From positions 1 to 34,700 of the forward strand of contig JARKOK010000419.1 of assembly GCA_029975765.1 (NCBI GenBank): DNA of 34,700 nucleotides, given 5' to 3'. This document shows, piece by piece, positions 9,601 to 18,044 of this stretch; position 1 is the first letter of the stretch; each line of letters opens with the position of its first letter. The notes beneath the pieces were generated by a model. The model saw only the letters and a list, made by a program, of their open reading frames with translations, was not told where the DNA came from and made no database searches. Position numbers and translations under genes: made by a program. The stretch is from Aggregatilineales bacterium. Its GTDB lineage: Bacteria; Chloroflexota; Anaerolineae; Aggregatilineales; Phototrophicaceae.

Positions 9601-9670
9601 CCGGCCACCTGTTCCGGCGGGAAGTCGGCTGTAGCCGTTCCCAACCCGCCGGGTATCTCGATCATGCTAT

Positions 9671-9785
9671 GCCTCTGAGTCTCTGTATTACGCTTTTTCT
9701 TCGCGTCTTTGCCTCTTTGCGCCTTCGTGTTACGCCTTTTCTTCTCTGCGCTTCTGAGTCTCTGCGCCCCGCTGTTGCGCTTTTT
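9671..9785. repeat. Low-complexity CTCTG/CTTTGCG-rich intergenic repeat
   Basis: The gap between two large membrane-protein genes is filled by degenerate units such as GAGTCTCTG, GCGTCTTTGCC, TCTTTGCGCC and GCGCTTCTGAGTC. The strand asymmetry is strong: pyrimidine-rich here, purine-rich on the transcribed strand. A related stretch (GTCTCTGTGTTAAGGC...) lies at 17983-18024, so this appears to be a dispersed non-coding repeat. No gene is seen in 9601-9785. Confidence 0.5.
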
Positions 9786-12503
9786 CTATTCGCTCACAGC
9801 GGCCAGTGCCGCCGGTGTCACCCGGTAGAACAGGCTGCCGCCGGTATCACACACCGGCTCCAGATACGCCTGGAATTTCTCCTCGCCGCCCGTACCATAG
9901 GTCAGGCGTTCGCTGCTGCCGTAGAAAATGTAATCAATACCGTAGCGTTGAATGATCTCCCGCGCGGTGTCCCAGCGCACATCACTGTACAGCAGCCGGA
10001 TATCCGCCGCGCGCGACCCGGCAGCCGCATCGTAAGTCGCGCCGCGCCACTGGCGTTCGTGGTTCTCCCATCCGATCAGAATCGGCATTCCGGTCAAAGC
10101 GGCCACCCGCCCAAAAGCGGGATTATACGCACCGCCTACCGCTTCAGCTACCACCAGATTATCACCCTGTACCTGCTGCTGCCAGCACTGAATCGCAGCC
10201 AGATCGCTGCCGGCGATACCAAAAGCCGTGCTGCCGTCCAGTGTCAGCGGGCGCGCGTCGGTCAAACCGGCGCGGTTGGTCTCGATAAACATGCGGTTGT
10301 GAATGGCAAAGACCGGATACACCAGCCCCAGACCTACCGCCACCACCGCCAGCGCGCCAAAAGCTCGCTGTAGTGCCGGTCGCGCGCTTTTACGCGGGTC
10401 GCCGGCCAGCACATAATACACAGCGTAGGCGCTGGCAAGGCTGAATGCCAGCCACGCGGCGTAATAGAACTTAAAAATCGTATTGATGCGTGTGCCAAAG
10501 TTGTCCCGCAGATAGAAAAATTCCGGCACGAGTGACAGACCGATGCCGACCGCCACCAGCAGCAGCGCGAAAGCTGTCGAAGGTGACGCCGTTGGGATGA
10601 CCGCCGGCGCTTCTTCCTCTGGCGGCAGCGGGCGCGGGAACAGCCGCGCCACAACCACGACCAGCCCGGCCAGCAGCAGCGCCAGCGTTGGCAGAGCCTC
10701 CAGCCGCCGCCCCAGCACCGCCGGCAGCGCCGCGCCGAGTCCGCCGTTTTCGTCCATAAACCGCAGCGCCACGCTGCGCAGTTCCGGCACGAACTGCGCC
10801 AGCAGCGCCAGCCCCAGCAGCACGGCCACCAGCACCCCGACCAGCAGGCCGATCACCTGCCAGCCGGCTTTCCAGTTCATGCTGCGTCCCGCGCGGGCTG
10901 TTTCGTACAGCAAAAATGGCACGAGGATCAGGATAAACGGACCAAACATCAGGAAATAATGCGGCAGGAAGGTCGGGAAAATCAGGTTAGGCAGCAGTCC
11001 CGCCGCCTGCGACCGGAAGCCGATAATAAACGGCAGGTACAAGATGAACGTCAGCACGCCGAGCGACAGCAGCAGATTAAACAGCATCCACCAATCCGAC
11101 AGACGCAGCCAGCCGCGCCGCAGCAAACGCCGCAGGCCGTCCGCGCCGACCATCGCCAGCATATAGATTGGCCCATCCCAGGTATTCAGAAACACCAGCG
11201 CGCCGATACACAGCGCGTACAGCAGCACATCACCGCGAGTGGGGTCGTGTCCGACCAGCAGCAGATTGAGCGCCAGCCCCAGCGCCAGCGCCGCGAAGGG
11301 CAGCGCCATGACATGCGGGTGATTGTCCGACAGCAGGAAGCTGAACTGTGGAAACTCATCAATCGGCTGCGCGCCGGACGACAGCGTGCCGTCCAGATTA
11401 AAATCCGTCAGCACGCGGCTGGCGCGGAACCACCACCAGTACACCCGACCGGCATTCGCCGGGTCAAGAATATCTACCGGGATCAGCGTCACCGGCTGAT
11501 CGTCCGCGATGCCGGCGTCCCGCGCGGCGGCGCGTTCCGGGTAGACGGTGCGTTCCTGCGTCGCCCAGAACTGCAAGTACCATTCCGGCGCGGTGCGCGC
11601 CTGGTACGGCAGTTCGATCAGCGCCGCCTGAAAGTTACCCATCAGCACGACCATCACCGCCGCCAGCAAACCGGCCAGCAGCGCCGGGCGATGCGCCGGT
11701 GAATTGCTCCGGTCACCGGTATAGGGGAGAAAAGACCGCTTAAGCCCCTCGCCCTGAGGGAGAGGGGTTTGGGGTGAGGGCTTTTCAAACGGTATCTGAG
11801 ACCCTTCCCCAGAGTCATTTTCATCATGTGAAGCAAGGGGAGAAGCGTGTCTTAACAGCCGCGCCCGTACCAGGTTGTACACCACGCCAAAGGCCGTCAG
11901 GCCGGTGAGCGCAAACAGCATGGCGTTCCACAGGTTGTAACCAACGGTGCTGGCCGCGCCGCTGAGGGTCGACAGCATGGCCGCCAGCATATAACCGAAG
12001 TAGTAATAACTGATCGCGTACCCGGCCATCCAGCCGTCGTTCGGCGGGAACGTCTCGCTCCGCATGATGCTGCTGAGGAACATCAGGTCCATCGGCTTTT
12101 CGGTCGTTCGCAGATCTGGCTGGTGCGCCCGCACCAGCGCCCACCCGATGAACAGCACCGCAAACAGCAGTTCCCCGGCGATCACGACCGGACGATTGTC
12201 ACGCCACCACGCACGCCAGTCGAACGGCTGCCGCGCATAAACCACCACGCCAACCAGCAGCACAATCAGCCATGCCAGCAGCATACTACCCGGCGTATTC
12301 GGCACAAAACCCAGACTTGCCAGCAGCCAGAAGGTATAACCAACCAGCAGCAGCCCGACCGCACGCGCCAGCGTATAGCCCCGGTCCGGCAGGCCGGTCA
12401 GCACCCGCACGCACAGCGGCCACGCCGCCGCGCCGGCTGCCGCCGCCAGCGCCCACCAGCTTAGTATCATCCAGCCCTCGCGGGCGAGCCAGTCAACAAT
12501 CAC
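9786..12503 (-). CDS. Chlor_Arch_YYY (TIGR03662-type) membrane protein
   Basis: 905 aa with a dozen or more membrane segments. The family's tyrosine triplet is in SYYYFGYML (about residue 163), preceded by KPMDLMFLSSIMRSETFPPNDGWMAG, a conserved lumenal-type loop. A DNHPHVMALPF segment and RINTIFKFYYAAW also recur in the C-terminal half of the neighbouring 1,749-aa protein, showing the two are paralogous. The family occurs in Chloroflexota and some archaea and is associated with glycan or glycoprotein assembly; no reaction is established. Residues about 218-272 form an insertion absent from the paralogue, partly encoded by a dispersed repeat (PSPQTPLPQGEG). The start used is GTG 12503, keeping a REGW segment before the first helix; ATG 12470 with GAGGG upstream is an alternative. 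The gap 12504-12587 shows only a weak hairpin. Confidence 0.8.
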   Translation of the reverse strand: MIVDWLAREGWMILSWWALAAAAGAAAWPLCVRVLTGLPDRGYTLARAVGLLLVGYTFWLLASLGFVPNTPGSMLLAWLIVLLVGVVVYARQPFDWRAWWRDNRPVVIAGELLFAVLFIGWALVRAHQPDLRTTEKPMDLMFLSSIMRSETFPPNDGWMAGYAISYYYFGYMLAAMLSTLSGAASTVGYNLWNAMLFALTGLTAFGVVYNLVRARLLRHASPLASHDENDSGEGSQIPFEKPSPQTPLPQGEGLKRSFLPYTGDRSNSPAHRPALLAGLLAAVMVVLMGNFQAALIELPYQARTAPEWYLQFWATQERTVYPERAAARDAGIADDQPVTLIPVDILDPANAGRVYWWWFRASRVLTDFNLDGTLSSGAQPIDEFPQFSFLLSDNHPHVMALPFAALALGLALNLLLVGHDPTRGDVLLYALCIGALVFLNTWDGPIYMLAMVGADGLRRLLRRGWLRLSDWWMLFNLLLSLGVLTFILYLPFIIGFRSQAAGLLPNLIFPTFLPHYFLMFGPFILILVPFLLYETARAGRSMNWKAGWQVIGLLVGVLVAVLLGLALLAQFVPELRSVALRFMDENGGLGAALPAVLGRRLEALPTLALLLAGLVVVVARLFPRPLPPEEEAPAVIPTASPSTAFALLLVAVGIGLSLVPEFFYLRDNFGTRINTIFKFYYAAWLAFSLASAYAVYYVLAGDPRKSARPALQRAFGALAVVAVGLGLVYPVFAIHNRMFIETNRAGLTDARPLTLDGSTAFGIAGSDLAAIQCWQQQVQGDNLVVAEAVGGAYNPAFGRVAALTGMPILIGWENHERQWRGATYDAAAGSRAADIRLLYSDVRWDTAREIIQRYGIDYIFYGSSERLTYGTGGEEKFQAYLEPVCDTGGSLFYRVTPAALAAVSE
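11742..11785 (-). repeat. Dispersed palindromic repeat inserted in frame in the YYY gene
   Basis: On the minus strand this segment reads as the recognisable CCTCACCCC-AAACCCCTCTCCCT-CAGGGCGAGGGG type of interspersed repeat, translating to PSPQTPLPQGEG. Its core CCCCTC (11745-11750) pairs with GAGGGG (11762-11767). It sits in a loop between membrane segments and keeps the reading frame. The same position in the paralogous 1,749-aa protein has no such insertion. Confidence 0.6.
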
Positions 12504-12587
12504 AGTGAAATCAATCTCGCTTTCAAACGGCTTTTCGCAAAATCGGTTTGCAGGAAAGGGCCTGAAGCCCTCCCCTGCCCTCTTCGT

Positions 12588-15500
12588 CTATCCGTCGTTA
12601 CCTGGCAAGGCCGCTGTCTGCCGCGCCCCGATCACCTCGTAAATCACCGAGTTACCTTCTTTATACACCACCTTCAGCAGTCCTTCCTCAGCCATGCGGT
12701 CAAACTTGGCGAGGCTGTCCGCCCGGTAGTACGCCCGCTCAAAGTCGCTGACGATGACGTACTTCACGTTATAGTGATTCAGGATGGTCATCGCCACCGC
12801 GCTGTCCGGCGTCGTGTAAAAAGCGTTGATATTCGCCACACGCTGCTCAACCAGGCGGGGCATCGGGTCAAACGTGCGCTGCTGCCGCTGGTGGAAGTTC
12901 CAGCCGTTGACCGACGGCAGGCCGGTATAAATCGAAATGCGGCTTTCCCAGCGATATTCGCGGTCGGCGCGGCCTTCCATAATAACCGGCGTACCCTGCA
13001 CATTTTCCTGAAGCCAGCGAATCACGTTATAGTCACCGGCCAGCGGGAACGGCGCGGCGGACGGATCCGCCTGCAGGACATCCAGGCTGCCTTCGTACAG
13101 CGCCGCCGTCTGCATGTAGGTCATACCATCCAGCGTCAGCGGTGTTTCGGCCATACGATCCAGCGCCCGCCCGCGTGTCGCCATAATCGGATACAGCCCG
13201 GCCACCGTGACCAGCAGGCCCAGCGCCGCGAACCATACCCCGTTCAGCCAGCCGCGCCAGCGCGGCGTATGGCTGATGAGCCACGCGGCAGCCGCGCCGC
13301 CGGTTACGCTCAACAGCAGCCACGCTTGCAGGTAGAACTTAAACACCGTATTCTGCCGGCCTACATCACCCTCAATGACGATGTATTCCACCCCCAGCGA
13401 CAGGCCCAGCGCCAGCCCCGCCAGCGCCAGCACGTACTGCATCTCACGCGCCTGCCCCTGCCGGAAGAACAGCACCGCAATCCACAGCAGCAGCGGCGCG
13501 GCGACCAGCGTGACCGGATAGCCGCTGGCCGACAGCATCACGACGCCGGACATGATGACCAGCGCCGCCGCCGCCAGCAGCGCCAGCAGCGCCCCTTTGC
13601 CGGTCAGCGACCGCACATAGACGCTCCGCAGCCAGCGCCCGGTATCCCACACCAGCAGCGACAGCACCAGGAACAGGAACAGCCCGTAAATGGTGAAATA
13701 CGTCCACAGCGGCGAACGCGGCCCGTCCCACGCCATCACCCGCGTGTATACCGAAGCGTACCAGGTGGCATACGGCAGCGCGAGCAGGAAGCTGAATATC
13801 ACAAACCCGCCCACCCGCAGCGCCAGATTCACCAGCGACCGGCGCGCCAGCCGCCGCCAGTCCAGCCACCAGGCAAAACCCACCCCGGCCACCCCCAGAA
13901 TCATGAAGGTGATCCAGTCCCACGTATTCGTAGCCCGCAGCAGGCCGGTTGTGCCCGCGCCGACCGCCAGCGCCAGCCATCGCGCCCAACCACGCCGCGA
14001 GTCGCCGCCCGCCAGCAGCACTTCGTTTAAGACAAAGGCCATCACCAGCAGCAGCATCGGCATCGAAATCATGTGCGCGTGCAGGTCACCGTAGAGGAAC
14101 GTGAAATACGGCATTTCGGCAATCGCGCCGCCGGAACTGACCGGCGGTTCGCTGAGGATACGGGTCGGCGCCCAGTACCAGCGGTTCGGTGCCAGATCGA
14201 GTGGTTCGCGGTCAAGCACGCGCCGCAGCCCGCGCAGGATGCTGGCGTTCAGATCATTCGCTTCCCGCGCCGCCTGCGACGAGATGCGGGACATTTCTTC
14301 GGGCGGCGGCATTTCGTCGTTGTGCGCCCTGGCATAATCCCGCACCAGATAGTCTTGCAGCGCCGTCGCCTGCTGGTAAAACCCGGTGCGTGTCAGCCCT
14401 TCCGCTACAAACACACGCGGCGTATCCAGATTACCGAGCACGACCGTCAGCAGCAGCGCCATGATACCCGCCACCCAGGGATTGCCCAGACGGTACGGTT
14501 TATCGGGGTCGAGCGCGTCGGCGCGGCGCTCCCGCCACGCGGCCACGACGTTAAACGCCACTGTGAACGCGCCAATGCCGGTCAGCGCGAACAGCGTCGG
14601 GATGATGAGGTTATAGGCGATGGACGGCATTATCCCCAGCAGCAGCGTGGGCGTGCCAACCAGCACGTAACCCCAGTAGTAGTAGTTGATAAAACCACCG
14701 GCGTGCCAGGGGTCTATCGGCGGGAAAATTGTGCTGCGGAGTACGCCGTTAAAATAGGCGAAGTCCATCGGTTTTTCGCCGCCAAACGCCGGATGCCATA
14801 GATCGGGGTTGCTCAGGCGCACCGCCAGAAAAGCCGCGAACGCCAGCAGTGTAATCACTTCAATGGCGATCAGCCGCCCGGCGTGCGCGCGCAGGTAAGC
14901 CGCCAGTTCTGACCGCTGCCGCCACGCGACGAATATACTCACCAGCGCCAGCAGCGCCAGCCCGGCGGTGATACCCTCGCGCGACCAGACCGGTACGTTC
15001 ACACTGGCGAGATACCACGTACCCCACCCCACGATGAGCATACCGGCCAGCTTGGCGAAACCGTAGCCGCGATCCGCCAGGCCGGGAAACAGTGCGAACA
15101 GCAGCGGCCACGCCGCCAGCCCAAAAATCAGAATGGTCAGCCACCACGCCAGCACTGTCACGACAGGCTGGGTATTGATGGCGCTGCCAGAGTCAAAACG
15201 CTCCGACCACGTGCCGCCCTCGGTCTGAATCTGCTGCCGTTCCGGCGTAAATTCGAGGAAGGTAGGCGCGGCGCTGGCCGGCAGCGAGTACTGCTGCACC
15301 ACACCGATCAGCGCCGGGTCGCAGTAATACGCGGCGCTGCTGTCCGGGTTAGGCGGGACAGTCGGCAGCCAGGGGCAGGCGAAGCGGGTCTGCACGCTGT
15401 TGACGGTCGCCAGCGGCACATCGTCCAGAATAGCCTGCGTCTTTTCTGGCGAATAGGCCGCCGTCTTGCGGAAGATGAACACCGCCGGATGATCGTAGAC

Positions 15501-17837
15501 GTGGAAAGCTTCTTCCGCCTCAAATTCGTTCAGCCATCGGGGCGCGTCGTACGTGGGTAAATACTGGTCAGAGACACGCAGCGGGCCAAATTCAAAGGTC
15601 CGGTGAAAAGTTTCGACCCGTTCAAAGCCCAGTTCGCCGCTGAACAGCGCGTCGTAATAACGCAGCGTCATCGGCCACCGCTGCGGGATGCGCGACTGCG
15701 AATCGTAGCGGCGGTTTGTGCCGATGATGATGTACTCACTGTTGTTGAGCACCGTCAGGAAACGGTCGCGTTTATAGTCCTCTTCTTCCCAGTAGACCTG
15801 CAATTTGTAACCGTTGATATGCGCCGACCACAGATCACTGCCGCCGCAGTCACGCGGGCCGCGCAGGCCGGGCGGCGGGTCATCCGCCAGGGTCACGCCG
15901 TCCGGCAGGTTACACACCTTCGGCGGCACCGGCTCATCCCAGTCGCCTTCCCAGTTGAACACTTCCCCCGCGCTGATGATAGTCCCGCCGCTTTCAACCG
16001 CGACCGAAAACGTATAGGTTTTGCCCGCCTCGACTTCCAGCGGCGGATTCAGCGGCAGGTCGTAAGCATTACCTAACGGGTGCTGGTCACGCGGGAGATA
16101 GCCCTCATAGACCGCCTCGGAAAAAGTCACATCACCGGCACTGACACGAATTCGCACCAGCGCCGGGCCGCTGGCACTATCCAACTGCCCCAGATGGGGG
16201 GTATGAATGCTGCTGATCGTGCCGCTGGCAGGCGCGGTGAACGCCTGCATATGCAGTTGATTGGGCGCATAGCGCGAAGCCAGCAGTTCTATCGCCATAT
16301 CGTCCGTGCCGAACTGATTGACGACCGGGATATTAATCAGCGGCACGTCGGCGCCTTCGATCCGCATTGAGAAATCGGCGGAGACATTTTCCTGTATCCA
16401 GTAACTGGCTGCCGCCGGACTGAACAGATGGCGGTCGATATTGGTGAACATCAGCGCCCACAGCAGCGTGAATGTTATCACACCGACCGCCAGCGCCCAT
16501 GCCGCCAGCCTGCGCCATGCCACCCCGGAACGCTGCGCGCGGCGCAGCAGTTCCACCAGCGCCCACGCCGCCAGCAGCGCGAAGGCCGGATACATCGGCA
16601 GGTAGTAGCGCATGGACATCACCCACTGGTTGCCCAGCCAGCCGAAATAAACCAGCACCCACAGCACCAGCAGCAGATTACCCAGTGCCCCGGCTCTGCC
16701 GCGCACCGCGCGCCACAGCGACCAGCCCCAGGCCGCCCAACCGGTCAGCCCCAGCGCCGCGCCCATGCCCCACAGCACCATATTGCTGAAGGCAAAAACG
16801 TAGCGTGTCCGTGCGACCCACTGCCAGTTGGGCGGCGACTCGGCGTTGCCGCTGACGAGATGCTGCGCCTGGCCCATGTCCTCCAGCCAGCGCGGGTTGA
16901 GCGACAGGCCGAAGAAACCTGGCCCGACAAAGGCATACGGGTTGCCAATACGGAAGATCAGAATCGTGAGAAAACCGGCCAGCACCAGGCCGGTGAAGTT
17001 CTGTGTAAAGAGGCGGTTGCGTTCGCGCCAGGCCAGCCGACCATCCAGCGCCGGTAGAATTTGCAGGACTGAGGCCGCCAGCAGCAGCCCGACCAGCGGC
17101 GCGGTGTTGATACGGCTTGCCAGCGCCGCGCCAAAAAAGAGGCCAAACAGCGCATAACTACCCAGACTGCCGCGCTGCTGCACCCGCACCGCCGACCAGA
17201 TCGCCAGCGCGACAAACAGATTGGTGATCGCGTCGGCTGTCCAGAAGTGTGCCTGCTGGATCGGGAACACGGCGCAGGCATACAGCGCCGCCGCCACCAG
17301 ACCCACCACCCGCCCATGCAGCGCCACGCCGGTGAAAAACACGACCAGTATCACACCCATTTCGGCGGCAGCGGACAGCGCCCGTCCTACCAGATGAACC
17401 GCCGTGTACTCGCGCCATACATTGTCGCCCGTAACCTGCGACACAACGTCCGCCGTCATCCGCACCATAAACGTGGGCAGCGTACCGTACACGTACAGGC
17501 CATGTCCGATGTTATTCGGATTCCAGGAAGAACACTCCGCGTCGAAGAAACCGCCCTGCCCGCCGGTATTCGGGTAACGTTCCAGGCATCGCTGGTACAT
17601 ATCCTGCGGGAAATCGTTCGTTACTTGCAGCGCGCCGCCCAGCCCTGACGCTACCTGCGACAGAAACCGCTCGTCCGGGTGGAAACGCACGAAGTCATCC
17701 CAGTTCTGCCCGACAAACCGGAAATAGCCACCCAGCAGCAGAATGAACACCAGCGCCGCGCCTACCAGCACATCGCTGCGTGTCAGTCCCAGGCCGCGTA
17801 CTGTCGTATTGTCCGAACGGGAAACCGCTTCCACCAT
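12588..17837 (-). CDS. Giant fusion: GT39/PMT-like glycosyltransferase plus Chlor_Arch_YYY domain
   Basis: About 1,749 aa. The N-terminal half is a PMT/ArnT-like GT-C module: a first helix, then FRFVGQNWDDFVRFHPDERFLSQ with an HPDE acidic motif, followed by multiple membrane segments to about residue 480 and a soluble region to about 870. The C-terminal half is a complete Chlor_Arch_YYY module with INYYYWGYVLVGTP (about 1049), DLHAHMISMPML and RQNTVFKFYLQAW, closely paralogous to the separate 905-aa protein next to it. This suggests one polypeptide joining sugar transfer and the YYY function. ATG 17837 is chosen because AGGGG lies four bases upstream; the open frame continues to 17873 without support. 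It is probably expressed with its minus-strand neighbours. The exact substrate is unknown. Confidence 0.82.
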   Translation of the reverse strand: MVEAVSRSDNTTVRGLGLTRSDVLVGAALVFILLLGGYFRFVGQNWDDFVRFHPDERFLSQVASGLGGALQVTNDFPQDMYQRCLERYPNTGGQGGFFDAECSSWNPNNIGHGLYVYGTLPTFMVRMTADVVSQVTGDNVWREYTAVHLVGRALSAAAEMGVILVVFFTGVALHGRVVGLVAAALYACAVFPIQQAHFWTADAITNLFVALAIWSAVRVQQRGSLGSYALFGLFFGAALASRINTAPLVGLLLAASVLQILPALDGRLAWRERNRLFTQNFTGLVLAGFLTILIFRIGNPYAFVGPGFFGLSLNPRWLEDMGQAQHLVSGNAESPPNWQWVARTRYVFAFSNMVLWGMGAALGLTGWAAWGWSLWRAVRGRAGALGNLLLVLWVLVYFGWLGNQWVMSMRYYLPMYPAFALLAAWALVELLRRAQRSGVAWRRLAAWALAVGVITFTLLWALMFTNIDRHLFSPAAASYWIQENVSADFSMRIEGADVPLINIPVVNQFGTDDMAIELLASRYAPNQLHMQAFTAPASGTISSIHTPHLGQLDSASGPALVRIRVSAGDVTFSEAVYEGYLPRDQHPLGNAYDLPLNPPLEVEAGKTYTFSVAVESGGTIISAGEVFNWEGDWDEPVPPKVCNLPDGVTLADDPPPGLRGPRDCGGSDLWSAHINGYKLQVYWEEEDYKRDRFLTVLNNSEYIIIGTNRRYDSQSRIPQRWPMTLRYYDALFSGELGFERVETFHRTFEFGPLRVSDQYLPTYDAPRWLNEFEAEEAFHVYDHPAVFIFRKTAAYSPEKTQAILDDVPLATVNSVQTRFACPWLPTVPPNPDSSAAYYCDPALIGVVQQYSLPASAAPTFLEFTPERQQIQTEGGTWSERFDSGSAINTQPVVTVLAWWLTILIFGLAAWPLLFALFPGLADRGYGFAKLAGMLIVGWGTWYLASVNVPVWSREGITAGLALLALVSIFVAWRQRSELAAYLRAHAGRLIAIEVITLLAFAAFLAVRLSNPDLWHPAFGGEKPMDFAYFNGVLRSTIFPPIDPWHAGGFINYYYWGYVLVGTPTLLLGIMPSIAYNLIIPTLFALTGIGAFTVAFNVVAAWRERRADALDPDKPYRLGNPWVAGIMALLLTVVLGNLDTPRVFVAEGLTRTGFYQQATALQDYLVRDYARAHNDEMPPPEEMSRISSQAAREANDLNASILRGLRRVLDREPLDLAPNRWYWAPTRILSEPPVSSGGAIAEMPYFTFLYGDLHAHMISMPMLLLVMAFVLNEVLLAGGDSRRGWARWLALAVGAGTTGLLRATNTWDWITFMILGVAGVGFAWWLDWRRLARRSLVNLALRVGGFVIFSFLLALPYATWYASVYTRVMAWDGPRSPLWTYFTIYGLFLFLVLSLLVWDTGRWLRSVYVRSLTGKGALLALLAAAALVIMSGVVMLSASGYPVTLVAAPLLLWIAVLFFRQGQAREMQYVLALAGLALGLSLGVEYIVIEGDVGRQNTVFKFYLQAWLLLSVTGGAAAAWLISHTPRWRGWLNGVWFAALGLLVTVAGLYPIMATRGRALDRMAETPLTLDGMTYMQTAALYEGSLDVLQADPSAAPFPLAGDYNVIRWLQENVQGTPVIMEGRADREYRWESRISIYTGLPSVNGWNFHQRQQRTFDPMPRLVEQRVANINAFYTTPDSAVAMTILNHYNVKYVIVSDFERAYYRADSLAKFDRMAEEGLLKVVYKEGNSVIYEVIGARQTAALPGNDG

Positions 17838-17861
17838 GCACCCCTGATCTGTTATGCGTCG

Positions 17862-17889
17862 GTAGGGGCGCACAGCCGTGCGCCCCTAC
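17862..17889. repeat. Perfect GTAGGGGC palindrome
   Basis: GTAGGGGCGCAC and GTGCGCCCCTAC pair perfectly across a 4-base loop. The same terminal GTAGGGG/CCCCTAC signature recurs at 17951-17979 (imperfect) and 21526-21555. A half-copy ending CGCCCCTAC also lies at about 17911-17923. It looks like a small non-autonomous dispersed hairpin repeat in the gap 17838-18044, which holds no gene. Confidence 0.65.
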
Positions 17890-17950
17890 ATATCCTCGAG
17901 CGGCCACATCGCGCCGCCCCTACGATTTAACAACGCGAATCTGTGGTCAT

Positions 17951-17979
17951 GTAGGGACACAGCGTGCCGTGCCCCTGCC
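17951..17979. repeat. Imperfect GTAGGG-type palindrome
   Basis: GTAGGGACAC and GTGCCCCTGC pair with two mismatches around AGCGTGCC. It is a diverged copy of the hairpin at 17862-17889, about 80 bases away in the same gap. Confidence 0.45.
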
Positions 17980-17982
17980 ATA

Positions 17983-18024
17983 GTCTCTGTGTTAAGGCTT
18001 TTTTCCTTGCGCCCTTGTCTTTAC
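17983..18024. repeat. Second copy of the pyrimidine-rich intergenic repeat
   Basis: GTCTCTGTGTTAAGGC followed by TTTTTTCCTTGCGCCCTTG resembles GTCTCTGTATTACGC followed by TTTTTCTTCGCG at about 9679-9704. Both lie just downstream (minus strand) of or between large glycosyltransferase-like genes. Confidence 0.4.
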
Positions 18025-18044
18025 ACAGGGATTCGTCGTTTTCC

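Noticed and set aside
12774-14030. Long plus-strand open frame (418 aa) opposite the giant fusion gene
   Set aside because: It is antisense to a well-supported membrane protein, is Arg/His/Gln-rich without any family motif, and fits the shadow frames expected in GC-rich coding DNA.
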